This document shows, piece by piece, positions 47,108 to 55,237 of a stretch of DNA of 64,000 nt. A program made the translations under genes and the position numbers. Source of the DNA: Treponema socranskii subsp. buccale. Lineage in GTDB: Bacteria > Spirochaetota > Spirochaetia > Treponematales > Treponemataceae. The stretch lies in the NCBI RefSeq assembly GCF_024181585.1, contig NZ_CP054258.1, forward strand, positions 1,240,001 to 1,304,000, in the 5' to 3' direction. Numbering within the stretch: position 1 is the stretch's first letter; every line of letters starts with the position of its first letter. The notes beneath the pieces are model-generated. The model was not told the DNA's origin and did no database searches. It saw only the letters and a program-made list of their open reading frames with translations.

Positions 47108-48388
47108 TTACTGTTCGATCAATTCCTGAACGGTCTTTTTAAGCTTGTCGTACGCTTCTTCGGGCGCTACGTTTTGGAGCATGACGCTTTCCACCGCTGT
47201 TCCGATTGCGCTCTGAATTGCGGTTGAATTCGCACCGTAGTACACGATGTGTCCGCGTTCGAGATCGTCCGCAAATACGTTTGAGTAGGGCATATTTTTA
47301 AACGTGTCGCTGTTTAAAAGCGCCGTCGTCGGCTGGATGATGTTGACCTCGGAAAGGTATTCTTCGCCGTGGCTGAGCATATAGGCGATAAGCTGCCACG
47401 CCGCTTCCTGCTGGGCTTTGGTCGCATCGGCGTTTACCATGTAGTAATGACCGTAATAGCATGCCGCAACGTCTTTGACGGCATTTTCGAATTTCGGATA
47501 GGGAACGACCATCCATTCACCCGAGTCATAGAATGTCGGATTGTCGTGCCGTATGCGCGCTTCCTGATACAAACCGGTCGAGCACATCGCCAGATCGTTG
47601 TTGTCGGCGTTGAATACCGAGCGGGCGGCTTTATAGGTCGGAGAGCCGAGATTCAAGCCGTTCGGGCCCCACTGCTGCATATACGTGAGAAAGGCGACCC
47701 ACGCATCCTTTCCGACGATCGCTTCTTTTCCGTCATCGCTGATGAGCTGTCCGCCGAGCTGTTCCACCATCGGAACGTTGTTTTCGAGATAATATTTGTA
47801 GCGGAAGTCGTAGCCGCGCCGCGTGATGATATCTCCGTTTCGGGTGACGATCTTTTTGGAAATTTTTACCATGTCTTCCCACGTTTTCGGATAATCGGTT
47901 TCGGGATCGAGACCTGCGGAGCGGAACACTTTTTTGTTGATAAAGATGCACCAGTTCGTAAGCTCGAGCGGAAGACCGTATACTTTACCGTCTACCGTAA
48001 CGGGATCAAGCATTTTCGGCGCATACGCGTTGATGACGTCCGAAGCGTCTTTATAGCCTGCGGCTTTGTAGTTCATCGCAGCGACGCGGCCGGCCGTGAT
48101 ATAAGGATATTCGTCGTTTATGGAAAGGTTGAACATCGTCGGACCGCTTCCGGCGGCAAAAGCCGTTTGAACGAGCTCGATGAGTTTTGCGGCACCCTGC
48201 CGCGTTACGTTGACCGTGACGTTCGGGTGAGCGGCCGTAAATTCCTGAATGTAGCGGTCTTCAAGTTTTTGGCGGTTTGCGTCCTCGTGCGTCCAAAACT
48301 CAATGGTGACGGCTTCGGGCTTTTTGGTACACGACGTCGCCATGATCGCTGCGGCGGCAAGTGCGCACAGCATCATCATTTTCTTCAT
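47108..48388 (-). CDS. Extracellular sugar-binding lipoprotein, copy 1
   Basis: A 426-residue solute-binding protein, first gene of the importer operon. Signal peptide MKKMMMLCALAAAAIMATSC (Cys 20) and the same blocks as copy 2, including IEFWTHEDANRQKLEDRYI and GLPLELTNWCIFINKKVF. Differences cluster in the signal region and in surface loops. GGAGG sits 7 nt before ATG 48388, and a good promoter is at 48428-48456. Confidence 0.92.
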   Translation of the reverse strand: MKKMMMLCALAAAAIMATSCTKKPEAVTIEFWTHEDANRQKLEDRYIQEFTAAHPNVTVNVTRQGAAKLIELVQTAFAAGSGPTMFNLSINDEYPYITAGRVAAMNYKAAGYKDASDVINAYAPKMLDPVTVDGKVYGLPLELTNWCIFINKKVFRSAGLDPETDYPKTWEDMVKISKKIVTRNGDIITRRGYDFRYKYYLENNVPMVEQLGGQLISDDGKEAIVGKDAWVAFLTYMQQWGPNGLNLGSPTYKAARSVFNADNNDLAMCSTGLYQEARIRHDNPTFYDSGEWMVVPYPKFENAVKDVAACYYGHYYMVNADATKAQQEAAWQLIAYMLSHGEEYLSEVNIIQPTTALLNSDTFKNMPYSNVFADDLERGHIVYYGANSTAIQSAIGTAVESVMLQNVAPEEAYDKLKKTVQELIEQ

Positions 48389-48427
48389 GTTTTTTCCTCC
48401 GTTTTTTGGAAAATCTATATCCGTATA

Positions 48428-48456
48428 AGTATACTACAAGAGCGCAAAACGTGCAA
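48428..48456 (-). promoter_or_regulatory. Promoter of the sugar-uptake operon
   Basis: Minus strand TTGCAC (48456-48451), 17 nt, TATACT (48433-48428), about 35 nt before the RNA would reach the ATG at 48388. It lies in the 75-bp gap after rfbD. No operator palindrome is obvious. Confidence 0.65.
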
Positions 48457-48463
48457 TAAAAAA

Positions 48464-49414
48464 TTAAAAGCTTTCGAATCTTTCGCTTTTTATAAAGTGC
48501 TCAAGACTCAGCCGCCATGAAGGTATTTTGATGCCGAGCGCCGTTTCGATTTTTGTGCAGTCGAGGACGGAATAAGCCGGGCGCACGGCTTTCGTTGCGT
48601 ATTCGCCGGACGAACACGGCCGTACGCTGCAATCTCTTGTAATTCTGCCGTATTTTTTTCCGAAGTCGTAGATCGCTTCGGCGAAATCGAAGCGCGTCGC
48701 TTCCCCCGAATTCGAAAAATGATAGATGCCGTAGGGAGCTGCGCTTTTTTTCCCGAAGAGGCTCGTCGCGCCCGCTTCTTTTTTTATTAATTTTATGACG
48801 GCGGATACGAGATCTCCGCAAAAGGTCGGAGAGCCCCTTTGATCGTTTACGACGTTGACCGATTCTCTCTCGTTCATCGCGCGCGTCATCGTATATACGA
48901 AATTGGGACAGCCGAAACCGTAGAGCCACGAAGTTCGGATGATGTAATACTGCGTCATTGCCTGAGCGATGAGGTCTTCGCTTTCGGCTTTCGTTTTTCC
49001 GTATGTGTTTATCGGAGATTTCGGTACGTCTTCCGTATACGGAGTGCAGACGTTTCCGTCGAATACGTAATCGGTCGAAATGTGGACGAGCTTTGCACTG
49101 CGGGCTCTCGCCGTGCGCGCGGCGTTGAGGGCACCCGTACAGTTCGTACGGTATGCTTTTTCCGCTTCATCTTCGGCTTTGTCGACCGCCGTGTAAGCCG
49201 CGCAGTTGATAATCCAATCGATTTTATTGTCTTTTTTTACATCGCGCGACGCATAAAAAGACGCGCTTTCGGTTTTATTGATAAATGTTTCGATTTTTTC
49301 GGCATCGGCTATATCGACTTCGCTTCCCGTACCGACGAACGGAATCTTTTTTTCCGAAAGCCGATATGCGAATTCGCGTCCGAGCATTCCCGTACAGCCG
49401 ATGAGCCACAGCAT
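48464..49414 (-). CDS. rfbD: dTDP-4-dehydrorhamnose reductase
   Basis: A 316-residue extended short-chain dehydrogenase. LIGCTGMLGREFAYRL is the NADPH loop (TGxxG), INCAAYTAVDKAEDE, LVHISTDYVFDG and INTYGKTKAESE (catalytic YxxxK) follow, and RTSWLYG and VVNDQRGSPT complete the RfbD signature. It makes dTDP-L-rhamnose. No rfbA, B or C is in the window, so these are encoded elsewhere. About 30 residues longer than the common form, through an insertion near 50-60 (SASFYASRDVKKDNK). Provides the likely donor for the GT2 enzyme at 22.9 kb. Confidence 0.92.
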   Translation of the reverse strand: MLWLIGCTGMLGREFAYRLSEKKIPFVGTGSEVDIADAEKIETFINKTESASFYASRDVKKDNKIDWIINCAAYTAVDKAEDEAEKAYRTNCTGALNAARTARARSAKLVHISTDYVFDGNVCTPYTEDVPKSPINTYGKTKAESEDLIAQAMTQYYIIRTSWLYGFGCPNFVYTMTRAMNERESVNVVNDQRGSPTFCGDLVSAVIKLIKKEAGATSLFGKKSAAPYGIYHFSNSGEATRFDFAEAIYDFGKKYGRITRDCSVRPCSSGEYATKAVRPAYSVLDCTKIETALGIKIPSWRLSLEHFIKSERFESF

Positions 49415-49430
49415 ATCGAATGACCTTTTA

Positions 49431-50162
49431 TTAGAGTTTTTTGAAGATAAAATTGCAGAACGTTTTTATACGGTTTATAAACGACGTTTCGATACGCTTT
49501 TCGAAAAAAACAATCTTCATCGCTTTGACGCCGCCCGCACCGTATAAAATCCAATTGTCGCCGTCGCGAAAGAGCAAAATTGCGGATTTCATATTGTTCG
49601 GTTTGACGCATTTAATCTTCATATCCTGTCGAATAAGCGTATTGTCGTTTGTCGAAACGTAGTATACGCACTCTCCGTTTGCGCTTATCGATATGGATGT
49701 TTCGATGAGACCGAAAGGCTCCATCGTCAAATCGGCTTTTACTTTGCGGGTAAGGCCGTCTTCCCCGATAAAGTCGTCTTTGATCACGGCGGATGAATAC
49801 AGATCGTAATACGTTTTATTGTGTTCCGAATAGTACGGGATACCGACGTAATCGGATATGTTCATGAGCGCATCTTCGAGCCGTGCGGGCAGATCTTCGT
49901 TTCCGGTATAGGGTCTGACTTGGATCACTTCGGCAAGATAGGACGGATTGAGATCGTTTATGTCGCGTATGATTTTTTGTGCGCTTTCGCTCGACGCTTC
50001 GAGACACATATTGGATGCGCGGCTGATGTTGCGCACGACGACTTTGCCGCTTTCGAGGTCGGCAAGTTCCGCTTTCGAAAGCTTGTTGTTGAACGGAAGC
50101 GCGAAAGCGGAAAACGTGCAGAGTACGGCGCAAAAAAATGAAATCGATACTGTCTTTTTCAT
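49431..50162 (-). CDS. Secreted protein of unknown function
   Basis: A 243-residue exported protein. Signal peptide MKKTVSISFFCAVLCTFSAFA; the mature part has KLSKAELADLESGKVVVRN, then a compact alpha/beta body with YVGIPYYSEHNKTYYDLYSSA and YVSTNDNTLIRQ. ATG 50162 is 13 nt after the -10 box of a strong promoter and lacks a ribosome-binding site. It overlaps nothing and is followed after 16 nt by rfbD. I do not recognise the family. Confidence 0.72.
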   Translation of the reverse strand: MKKTVSISFFCAVLCTFSAFALPFNNKLSKAELADLESGKVVVRNISRASNMCLEASSESAQKIIRDINDLNPSYLAEVIQVRPYTGNEDLPARLEDALMNISDYVGIPYYSEHNKTYYDLYSSAVIKDDFIGEDGLTRKVKADLTMEPFGLIETSISISANGECVYYVSTNDNTLIRQDMKIKCVKPNNMKSAILLFRDGDNWILYGAGGVKAMKIVFFEKRIETSFINRIKTFCNFIFKKL

Positions 50163-50175
50163 ATGAATAGTTTGC

Positions 50176-50204
50176 ATTATACTGAGTAAACAGTCGGGCC
50201 GCAA
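50176..50204 (-). promoter_or_regulatory. Promoter of the secreted protein and rfbD
   Basis: Minus strand TTGCGG (50204-50199), 17 nt, TATAAT (50181-50176). The message would have a leader of only about 6-7 nt before ATG 50162. Confidence 0.65.
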
Positions 50205-50245
50205 GACAGTTACTCGAAAAACGAACTGCACAAAATTCTATGCGG

Positions 50246-51169
50246 CTATCGGCGGTCGAGCGGCAAAACGATATTTTTCGAGCGCGCGTAACTTTTAAGC
50301 CAGCGCTTAACCGGAACTGTCCAATCGTTTTCGTTTGCACCTTCCAAAAGCAGGCGTTCGAACATAAAGTGAATGTGGGCGCTTATTTTCTTTTTATCGG
50401 AATCGGAAAGCGTTTCGTCGTCCGCAAACAGACTGTTGATAATATCGATGCCCGTGCTTATCGTAAATCGATTTTTAAGCACATACAGCATCATATACAT
50501 CGCCGCGGGAATGCAGTTTACGCTGTGCTGCTTTACATACAGCACGCTTTCGATAATGCGCCGCGCACCTTCACGCAGTTCGGCCGTATACGTTTTTCGT
50601 TCCTCTTCGGTAAAATCATCGTTTTTAAAAACGTCCGCGTAATATACGGACGAGAGAATAACGATCGCAACGTGCAGGCTCGGAACACAGAGGAGATGCG
50701 GATCGAAAGCGTGAATCATTTTGAATGCCGCGTCCGTTTTATAATCGGGACGCTTTGTCGTCGTCATACAAAAGCGGTACACTTTTGCGGCATTTGCATA
50801 CGCCGTTTCGATAAGCGAAAGATATTCGATGCAGTACGGCAGTGCCTTTTTTACGCCGAGTCTGCGAAATAAAAGAGTCATCGGCCGGATCCAAAAGTTT
50901 GTAAAGTTCAAATAGATTCTCACTTTGTCGGGCGTAAAGGGAATCAGTTCGTCCAACGGGTGTGATACGTCCAAAACGGGAATTGTTTTGAAGCGCCACT
51001 TTACCGAAAACTGCAGCCAAAAAAAATCGCGCACGACGGTACGCAAAAAACGGAAAAGCACTTTTGCGCTTTTCAGCCGGAAGGGAATAATCAAATACGG
51101 AAGAAAGGCGCCGTAAGAATCGATCGGCCGCATGGCAGGCTCTTTTTTTTCGGCAGAACTTTTTGCCAT
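50246..51169 (-). CDS. Membrane-associated protein with partial PAP2-like motif
   Basis: A 307-residue protein starting MAKSSAEKKEPAMRPIDSYG. Motifs FTNFWIRPM and DPHLLCVPSLHVAIVILSSVYY recall the second PAP2 phosphatase/transferase motif (PSLHVA), and a later H in LYVKQHSVNCIPAA may be the third, although the SR and final Asp of that motif are missing. It may therefore be an inactive or variant lipid phosphatase, but membrane helices are weak. Function uncertain. ATG 51169 is preferred over a longer frame. It is divergent from the aminotransferase gene and 83 nt upstream of the secreted-protein gene. Confidence 0.6.
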   Translation of the reverse strand: MAKSSAEKKEPAMRPIDSYGAFLPYLIIPFRLKSAKVLFRFLRTVVRDFFWLQFSVKWRFKTIPVLDVSHPLDELIPFTPDKVRIYLNFTNFWIRPMTLLFRRLGVKKALPYCIEYLSLIETAYANAAKVYRFCMTTTKRPDYKTDAAFKMIHAFDPHLLCVPSLHVAIVILSSVYYADVFKNDDFTEEERKTYTAELREGARRIIESVLYVKQHSVNCIPAAMYMMLYVLKNRFTISTGIDIINSLFADDETLSDSDKKKISAHIHFMFERLLLEGANENDWTVPVKRWLKSYARSKNIVLPLDRR

Positions 51170-51292
51170 GAGGGTTATTCTATCGAAAACGGAAATTCGG
51201 CACAAGGTACGGACAGACGGTTATAGAGGAAAGACGGTACCGTCGCAAAAGTCGGTTACTTTTTCCCCTTGAACACAAACTCGGAAAAGGAG

Positions 51293-51322
51293 TTACGCAA
51301 AATCTTATACGTGTGCTATACT
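51293..51322 (+). promoter_or_regulatory. Candidate promoter of the aminotransferase gene
   Basis: TTACGC (51293-51298), 18 nt, TATACT (51317-51322), then 6 nt (GTAGGT) to ATG 51329. This places the transcription start at the start codon. Confidence 0.4.
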
Positions 51323-51328
51323 GTAGGT

Positions 51329-52522
51329 ATGATAGCGGCATATATACGGGATTCGGTTGAAAGTCCCAAAGCGGGTGTCATCCGCAAAATGTTCGAAGAA
51401 GGAGCGCTGCTCAAAAAAAAATACGGAGCCGAAAACGTCTACGATTTCAGTCTCGGAAATCCCGATTTGGATCCGCCGGACAGCGTCGTCCGAGCGATAG
51501 AGAGAATCGCTTCGGATAACTCTCACGGCGCGCACGGCTATATGCCGAACGCGGGTTATCTTTTTGCGCGCGAAGCGATGGCGAAAAAGACGGAAGCCGA
51601 ACAGGGAGTGTCCGTTCCGGCAGCTTGCATCGTTATGTCGTGCGGAGCTGCGGGTGCACTCAACGTCGTCTTAAAATCGCTTTTAAATGCGGGCGACGAA
51701 GTCATCGTTCCCTCTCCGTATTTTGCCGAATACGATCACTATATTCGAAATCATGCGGGCACTATCGTACGCGTAAAAACGAAATCCGATTTTTCGCTCG
51801 ACTGTAATGCGATCGTAAATGCGCTTTCCGAAAAAACCGTCGCGGTTTTAATCAATTCACCGAACAATCCGACGGGGCATATCTATTCGGCGGAAGCTAT
51901 CGCGTCTCTTTCTGCCGCCCTTCGCGAACACGGAAAAAAATGCGGACGCATGCCTTACCTCATCTGCGACGAACCGTACCGCGCGATCACCTACGGCGGC
52001 AAAAAAGTTCCGCCCGTATTTCCGCTGTACGAAAACGCCGTCATCGTTACATCTTTTGCAAAAAATTTGAGTTTGCCGGGAGAGCGTATCGGATATCTCG
52101 CTGTGAATCCCGCGTGTCCGGAAGCCGATGCCTTTATCGCCGCAGCGATTTTTTCGACGCGCATTTTGGGCTACGTCAATGCACCCGCGTTTTTTCAAAA
52201 AGTTGTCGCTTCTTCGTGGAACGCTCCTTGCGATTATTCGCCGTATGAAAAACGATGCGCGCTTTTAAAAGAGATCATGGATTACGCGGGACTGGAGTAT
52301 GCGAACCCCGAGGGCGCGTTTTATCTTTTTGTGAAAGTGCCCGACGCGTGGCAGGGAGACGATCTCGCGTTTACGAATCATTTGAAAAAATACAATATCC
52401 TGTGCGCGCCGGGAAGCGGTTTCGGCGGGGAGGGTTGGTTTCGGATCGCGTACTGCGTGAGCGAGCGGACGATTATCGATTCGCGCGATGCCTTTTATAA
52501 AGCGGTGCACGACCAAGCTTGA
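51329..52522 (+). CDS. Class I/II PLP aminotransferase
   Basis: A 397-residue fold-type I aminotransferase, cytosolic. YDFSLGNPDLDPPDSVVRAI at the start, GYMPNAGYLFAREAMA, SCGAAGALNVVLKSL, NSPNNPTGHIYS, CDEPYR, and the PLP lysine in VTSFAKNLSLPGERIGYLAV, then EGWFRIAYCVS with the C-terminal substrate Arg. Aspartate/alanine or aromatic substrates are possible and cannot be separated here. ATG 51329 is preferred; an open frame to TTG 51269 precedes it. Confidence 0.88.
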   Translation: MIAAYIRDSVESPKAGVIRKMFEEGALLKKKYGAENVYDFSLGNPDLDPPDSVVRAIERIASDNSHGAHGYMPNAGYLFAREAMAKKTEAEQGVSVPAACIVMSCGAAGALNVVLKSLLNAGDEVIVPSPYFAEYDHYIRNHAGTIVRVKTKSDFSLDCNAIVNALSEKTVAVLINSPNNPTGHIYSAEAIASLSAALREHGKKCGRMPYLICDEPYRAITYGGKKVPPVFPLYENAVIVTSFAKNLSLPGERIGYLAVNPACPEADAFIAAAIFSTRILGYVNAPAFFQKVVASSWNAPCDYSPYEKRCALLKEIMDYAGLEYANPEGAFYLFVKVPDAWQGDDLAFTNHLKKYNILCAPGSGFGGEGWFRIAYCVSERTIIDSRDAFYKAVHDQA

Positions 52523-52564
52523 GTGCGGCGGCGTACACGATATCAGTTTTTTACGGGAGGCGAT

Positions 52565-54049
52565 ATGAAAATCCTTATGGTGACGGCCGAAGCGGTGCCC
52601 TTTGCAAAGACGGGCGGACTTGCCGATATGGTGTCCGCTTTGGCGCTGTCTCTTTCAACGCTCGGACACGATGTAAAGATCGTCATGCCGCGCTATTATA
52701 GAATCGACCGGAAAAAATTGCAGGCGATTCCCGGTCCGCTCGCCGTCGCTGCGGGAACTTCGGAATCGTGGGTCGGCGTCTATGAAAGTACCTTGCCTTC
52801 GTCAAAAGTCGCCGTCTATTTTCTCGACCACGAAGGCGCGTTCGGGCGCGACGGTGTGTACGGCACACAGGCGGAAACCGATTTTCACGACAATCCGTAC
52901 CGCTTTTCGCTTTTATGCCACGGCGCTTTCCAGCTGTGCCGAAAGCTCGGATGGTGCCCCGATATCGTCCACGCGCACGATTGGTCGGCGTCCCTCGCTC
53001 CGATCATTTTAAAGCACGTTATCCGAAACGGCTTCTTCGCAAAGACGGCGAGCGTTTTGACGATTCACAATTTAGGCTATCAGGGGCAATACGCAAAAGA
53101 TTGGTTTCCTTCTCTCGGCATTCATTGGGGATTGTATTACGGCGCGGGACTCGAACACAACGGCGGCATCAATCTTTTGCAGGGCGGCATATCGTGTGCC
53201 GACATGATTACGACGGTATCCCCGACTTATGCGAAAGAAATCCAAACTGCCGAAGGCGGCTTCGGTATGGACGGGCTTTTGCGCGTAAGGGGCGACGTCG
53301 TTCGCGGCATCCTAAACGGAATCGATGAAGATGTGTGGAATCCGAAAACGGATACGCTCATCCCCGTACACTACGACGAAACGTCGCTTGAAAAAAAAGC
53401 GGTATGCAAACGCGAGCTGCAAAAACGCATGAAGCTCCCTGAAGACGACGCCGTTCCCGTCATCGGTATCGTAACGCGCCTTGCCGATCAAAAAGGCATT
53501 GCCGAACTTTTTGCGCCGGCTTACGGCTGTATGTACCGCCTGTGCAGCGAAATCGACGTGCAGGTTGCGATCCTCGGAAGCGGAGAAAAGTGGTGTGAAA
53601 ACGAAATACTCTCGCTTCAGTCGAAGCTTCCGAATATGCGCGCATATATCGGCTACGATGAAAGTTTGAGTCATCTTATCGAAGCGGGCAGCGATTTATT
53701 TTTGATGCCGTCAAAATACGAGCCGTGCGGATTGAATCAAATGTATTCGCTTTTGTACGGCACGCTTCCGATCGTGCGCCGTACGGGAGGGCTCGCCGAC
53801 ACGGTCGAACAGTACGACGAAAAGACGGGGGAGGGTACGGGCTTTATGTTCGACAACTTGACGCCTTCCGCCGTATTCGACACTTGCGGTTGGGCGGTCT
53901 ACGCGTATTACAACAAAAAAGAGCACATTACCGAAATGCGAAAGCGCGGCATGAAAAAAGATTTCAGCTGGAAAAAATCGGCGAAGCAATACGTCGCCGT
54001 CTATAAAGAAGCCCTTGCGCGCGGCGCGGGAATCGGAAATTCGCGGTAG
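52565..54049 (+). CDS. glgA: Glycogen synthase (ADP-glucose dependent)
   Basis: A 494-residue GT5 enzyme that elongates alpha-1,4-glucan from ADP-glucose. The N-terminal KTGGLADMVSAL (K15 onward) is the ADP-glucose binding loop, HDWSASLAPIIL and LTIHNLGYQGQY follow, and the C-terminal half has GIVTRLADQKGI, FLMPSKYEPCGLNQMYSL and RRTGGLADTVEQYDE. ATG 52565 follows GGGAGG in the leader AGTTTTTTACGGGAGG. No other glg gene is in the window. Confidence 0.95.
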   Translation: MKILMVTAEAVPFAKTGGLADMVSALALSLSTLGHDVKIVMPRYYRIDRKKLQAIPGPLAVAAGTSESWVGVYESTLPSSKVAVYFLDHEGAFGRDGVYGTQAETDFHDNPYRFSLLCHGAFQLCRKLGWCPDIVHAHDWSASLAPIILKHVIRNGFFAKTASVLTIHNLGYQGQYAKDWFPSLGIHWGLYYGAGLEHNGGINLLQGGISCADMITTVSPTYAKEIQTAEGGFGMDGLLRVRGDVVRGILNGIDEDVWNPKTDTLIPVHYDETSLEKKAVCKRELQKRMKLPEDDAVPVIGIVTRLADQKGIAELFAPAYGCMYRLCSEIDVQVAILGSGEKWCENEILSLQSKLPNMRAYIGYDESLSHLIEAGSDLFLMPSKYEPCGLNQMYSLLYGTLPIVRRTGGLADTVEQYDEKTGEGTGFMFDNLTPSAVFDTCGWAVYAYYNKKEHITEMRKRGMKKDFSWKKSAKQYVAVYKEALARGAGIGNSR

Positions 54050-54099
54050 CGGCATTGCAGAAAATATCGATTTTCGAAAATGCCGCAGCAGCGCGTGTT

Positions 54100-54265
54100 T
54101 TAAGCTTCGATTTGTTCTTTGCACCAATCGACTACGACATCCCGGCGAGCGCCTTTTTTGTAAGCTCTTCATCGATATCAGGATAGTCAGGTGATAAGCG
54201 GTTGTCCTGTCCATTTCGACAACTCGAAGCCATTCTGCTACGGCTCGGGCAAGATTATTTTTCAT
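54100..54265 (-). pseudogene. Wreck of a HEPN ribonuclease gene (partner of the MNT gene)
   Basis: On the minus strand ATG 54265 opens MKNNLARAVAEWLRVVEMDRTTAYHL, the usual HEPN start, then jumps in another frame to DYPDIDEELTKKAL and, after a 1-nt frame change, to RDVVVDWCKEQIEA with stop at 54102-54100. The middle of the protein, including the RX4-6H catalytic part, is missing. It starts 11 nt inside the 3' end of the MNT gene, the normal order of an MNT-HEPN toxin-antitoxin pair. So the toxin is dead and only the antitoxin remains. Confidence 0.7.
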
Positions 54266-54569
54266 ACATCAATATTCCTTCCGTCGAAACTGTTTTTTCC
54301 AATGTGTGCATTCCGCGTCGTTTATTAAAATTAAAGCTGTCATTGACGATTACATCACATGGGGTCGTTCTGTAATCGCGGATAGCGCGATACGCTTTTT
54401 GAGAAAGCGAAACGGGATTTCCTTTTTCCTCATCGACAACGACATAAAAATCATAATCGCTCTTTTCGGTTTCTTCGTTGCGCGCATACGAACCGAAAAG
54501 ATAGATTCGTTCGGGATCGAGGGCTTCTTTGATTTTTTCCGTTATCCGTTTAATCTCTTCCGTAATCAT
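54255..54569 (-). CDS. MNT-type nucleotidyltransferase (antitoxin-like)
   Basis: A 104-residue protein with the minimal nucleotidyltransferase motif YLFGSYARNEETEKSDYDFYVVVD at about 22-45 (GS-x-SDxD). Family members inactivate HEPN RNases by adding AMP to a Tyr near the active site. ATG 54569 (MITEEIKRI) is chosen over a longer frame. The HEPN gene after it is destroyed, so the protein may be free to act elsewhere or be on its way to decay. Confidence 0.82.
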   Translation of the reverse strand: MITEEIKRITEKIKEALDPERIYLFGSYARNEETEKSDYDFYVVVDEEKGNPVSLSQKAYRAIRDYRTTPCDVIVNDSFNFNKRRGMHTLEKTVSTEGILMYEK

Positions 54570-54610
54570 CGCTTTATGATACCACGAAAACGCAAGCGGC
54601 GGCAACGGTA

Positions 54611-55066
54611 TCAGCGCCGGCTTCGCCGCATTTTGCGTTCGTCCATATAGTGTAACGCTTCATCTTCGCTCAAGCGCCGCACTTGCGTGTTCGGGAATTC
54701 GCGGTAGCGGCTTTGAGAAAAAAGAGGTTTTTTTCCGCTGCACGTTTTATCTTTGTTGTTGTGCAAATAGGTTTTCAATTCCGCTTCATCCGAAAATATC
54801 TTATAGAAAATTCTTCCCGAAGCGCTTTTGATTTCATATATGCCGCAGCTTTTTTTCATAGTGTAATCGGCCGTCCGTACATACAATTTTGCGATCGCCG
54901 CAGATTTAAACGGAAAGTTCCAGCGCTGCAATCCGTTTTTTGTGCGGTCGATGCAGATACACCGTCCGCAGGTTCCGCAGATGTATTGCGTGTGGTTTTT
55001 CAAACATTCTTCCGGATTCAAAAGCGGCGTTATCCTGTCTTCGTCGGCATAGCATTCAGTACACAT
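54611..55066 (-). CDS. Cysteine-rich conserved protein (zinc-ribbon-like N-terminus)
   Basis: A 151-residue protein that starts MCTECYADEDRITP and carries CGTCGRCICID at about 31-41: two CxxC pairs fit a zinc ribbon. The rest (GLQRWNFPFKSAAIAKLYVRTADYTMKKSCGIYEI...FKIF, basic end RRSRR) is the known pattern of a conserved hypothetical protein. It may bind nucleic acid. ATG 55066 has GGGGG 6 nt upstream, and a promoter lies at 55130-55157. Confidence 0.72.
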   Translation of the reverse strand: MCTECYADEDRITPLLNPEECLKNHTQYICGTCGRCICIDRTKNGLQRWNFPFKSAAIAKLYVRTADYTMKKSCGIYEIKSASGRIFYKIFSDEAELKTYLHNNKDKTCSGKKPLFSQSRYREFPNTQVRRLSEDEALHYMDERKMRRSRR

Positions 55067-55129
55067 ACGTATCCCCCTGTAAAAGTTTTGTAATGCGATT
55101 ACCCTTCCGCGGCAAGCGCATGCACTGCA

Positions 55130-55157
55130 ATACTACGGGGAATACAACAACTGTCAA
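55130..55157 (-). promoter_or_regulatory. Promoter of the cysteine-rich protein gene
   Basis: Minus strand TTGACA (55157-55152), 16 nt, TAGTAT (55135-55130), in a 171-bp gap that also holds the short tandem GTCGAACGGGAA (twice, 55162-55186). Leader about 60 nt. Confidence 0.5.
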
Positions 55158-55237
55158 GTAAGTCGAACGGGAATGTCGAACGGGAAAATATACCGGAACA
55201 TATAAAATCGATTTGAATGCGGAACGGCCGGATTTTC

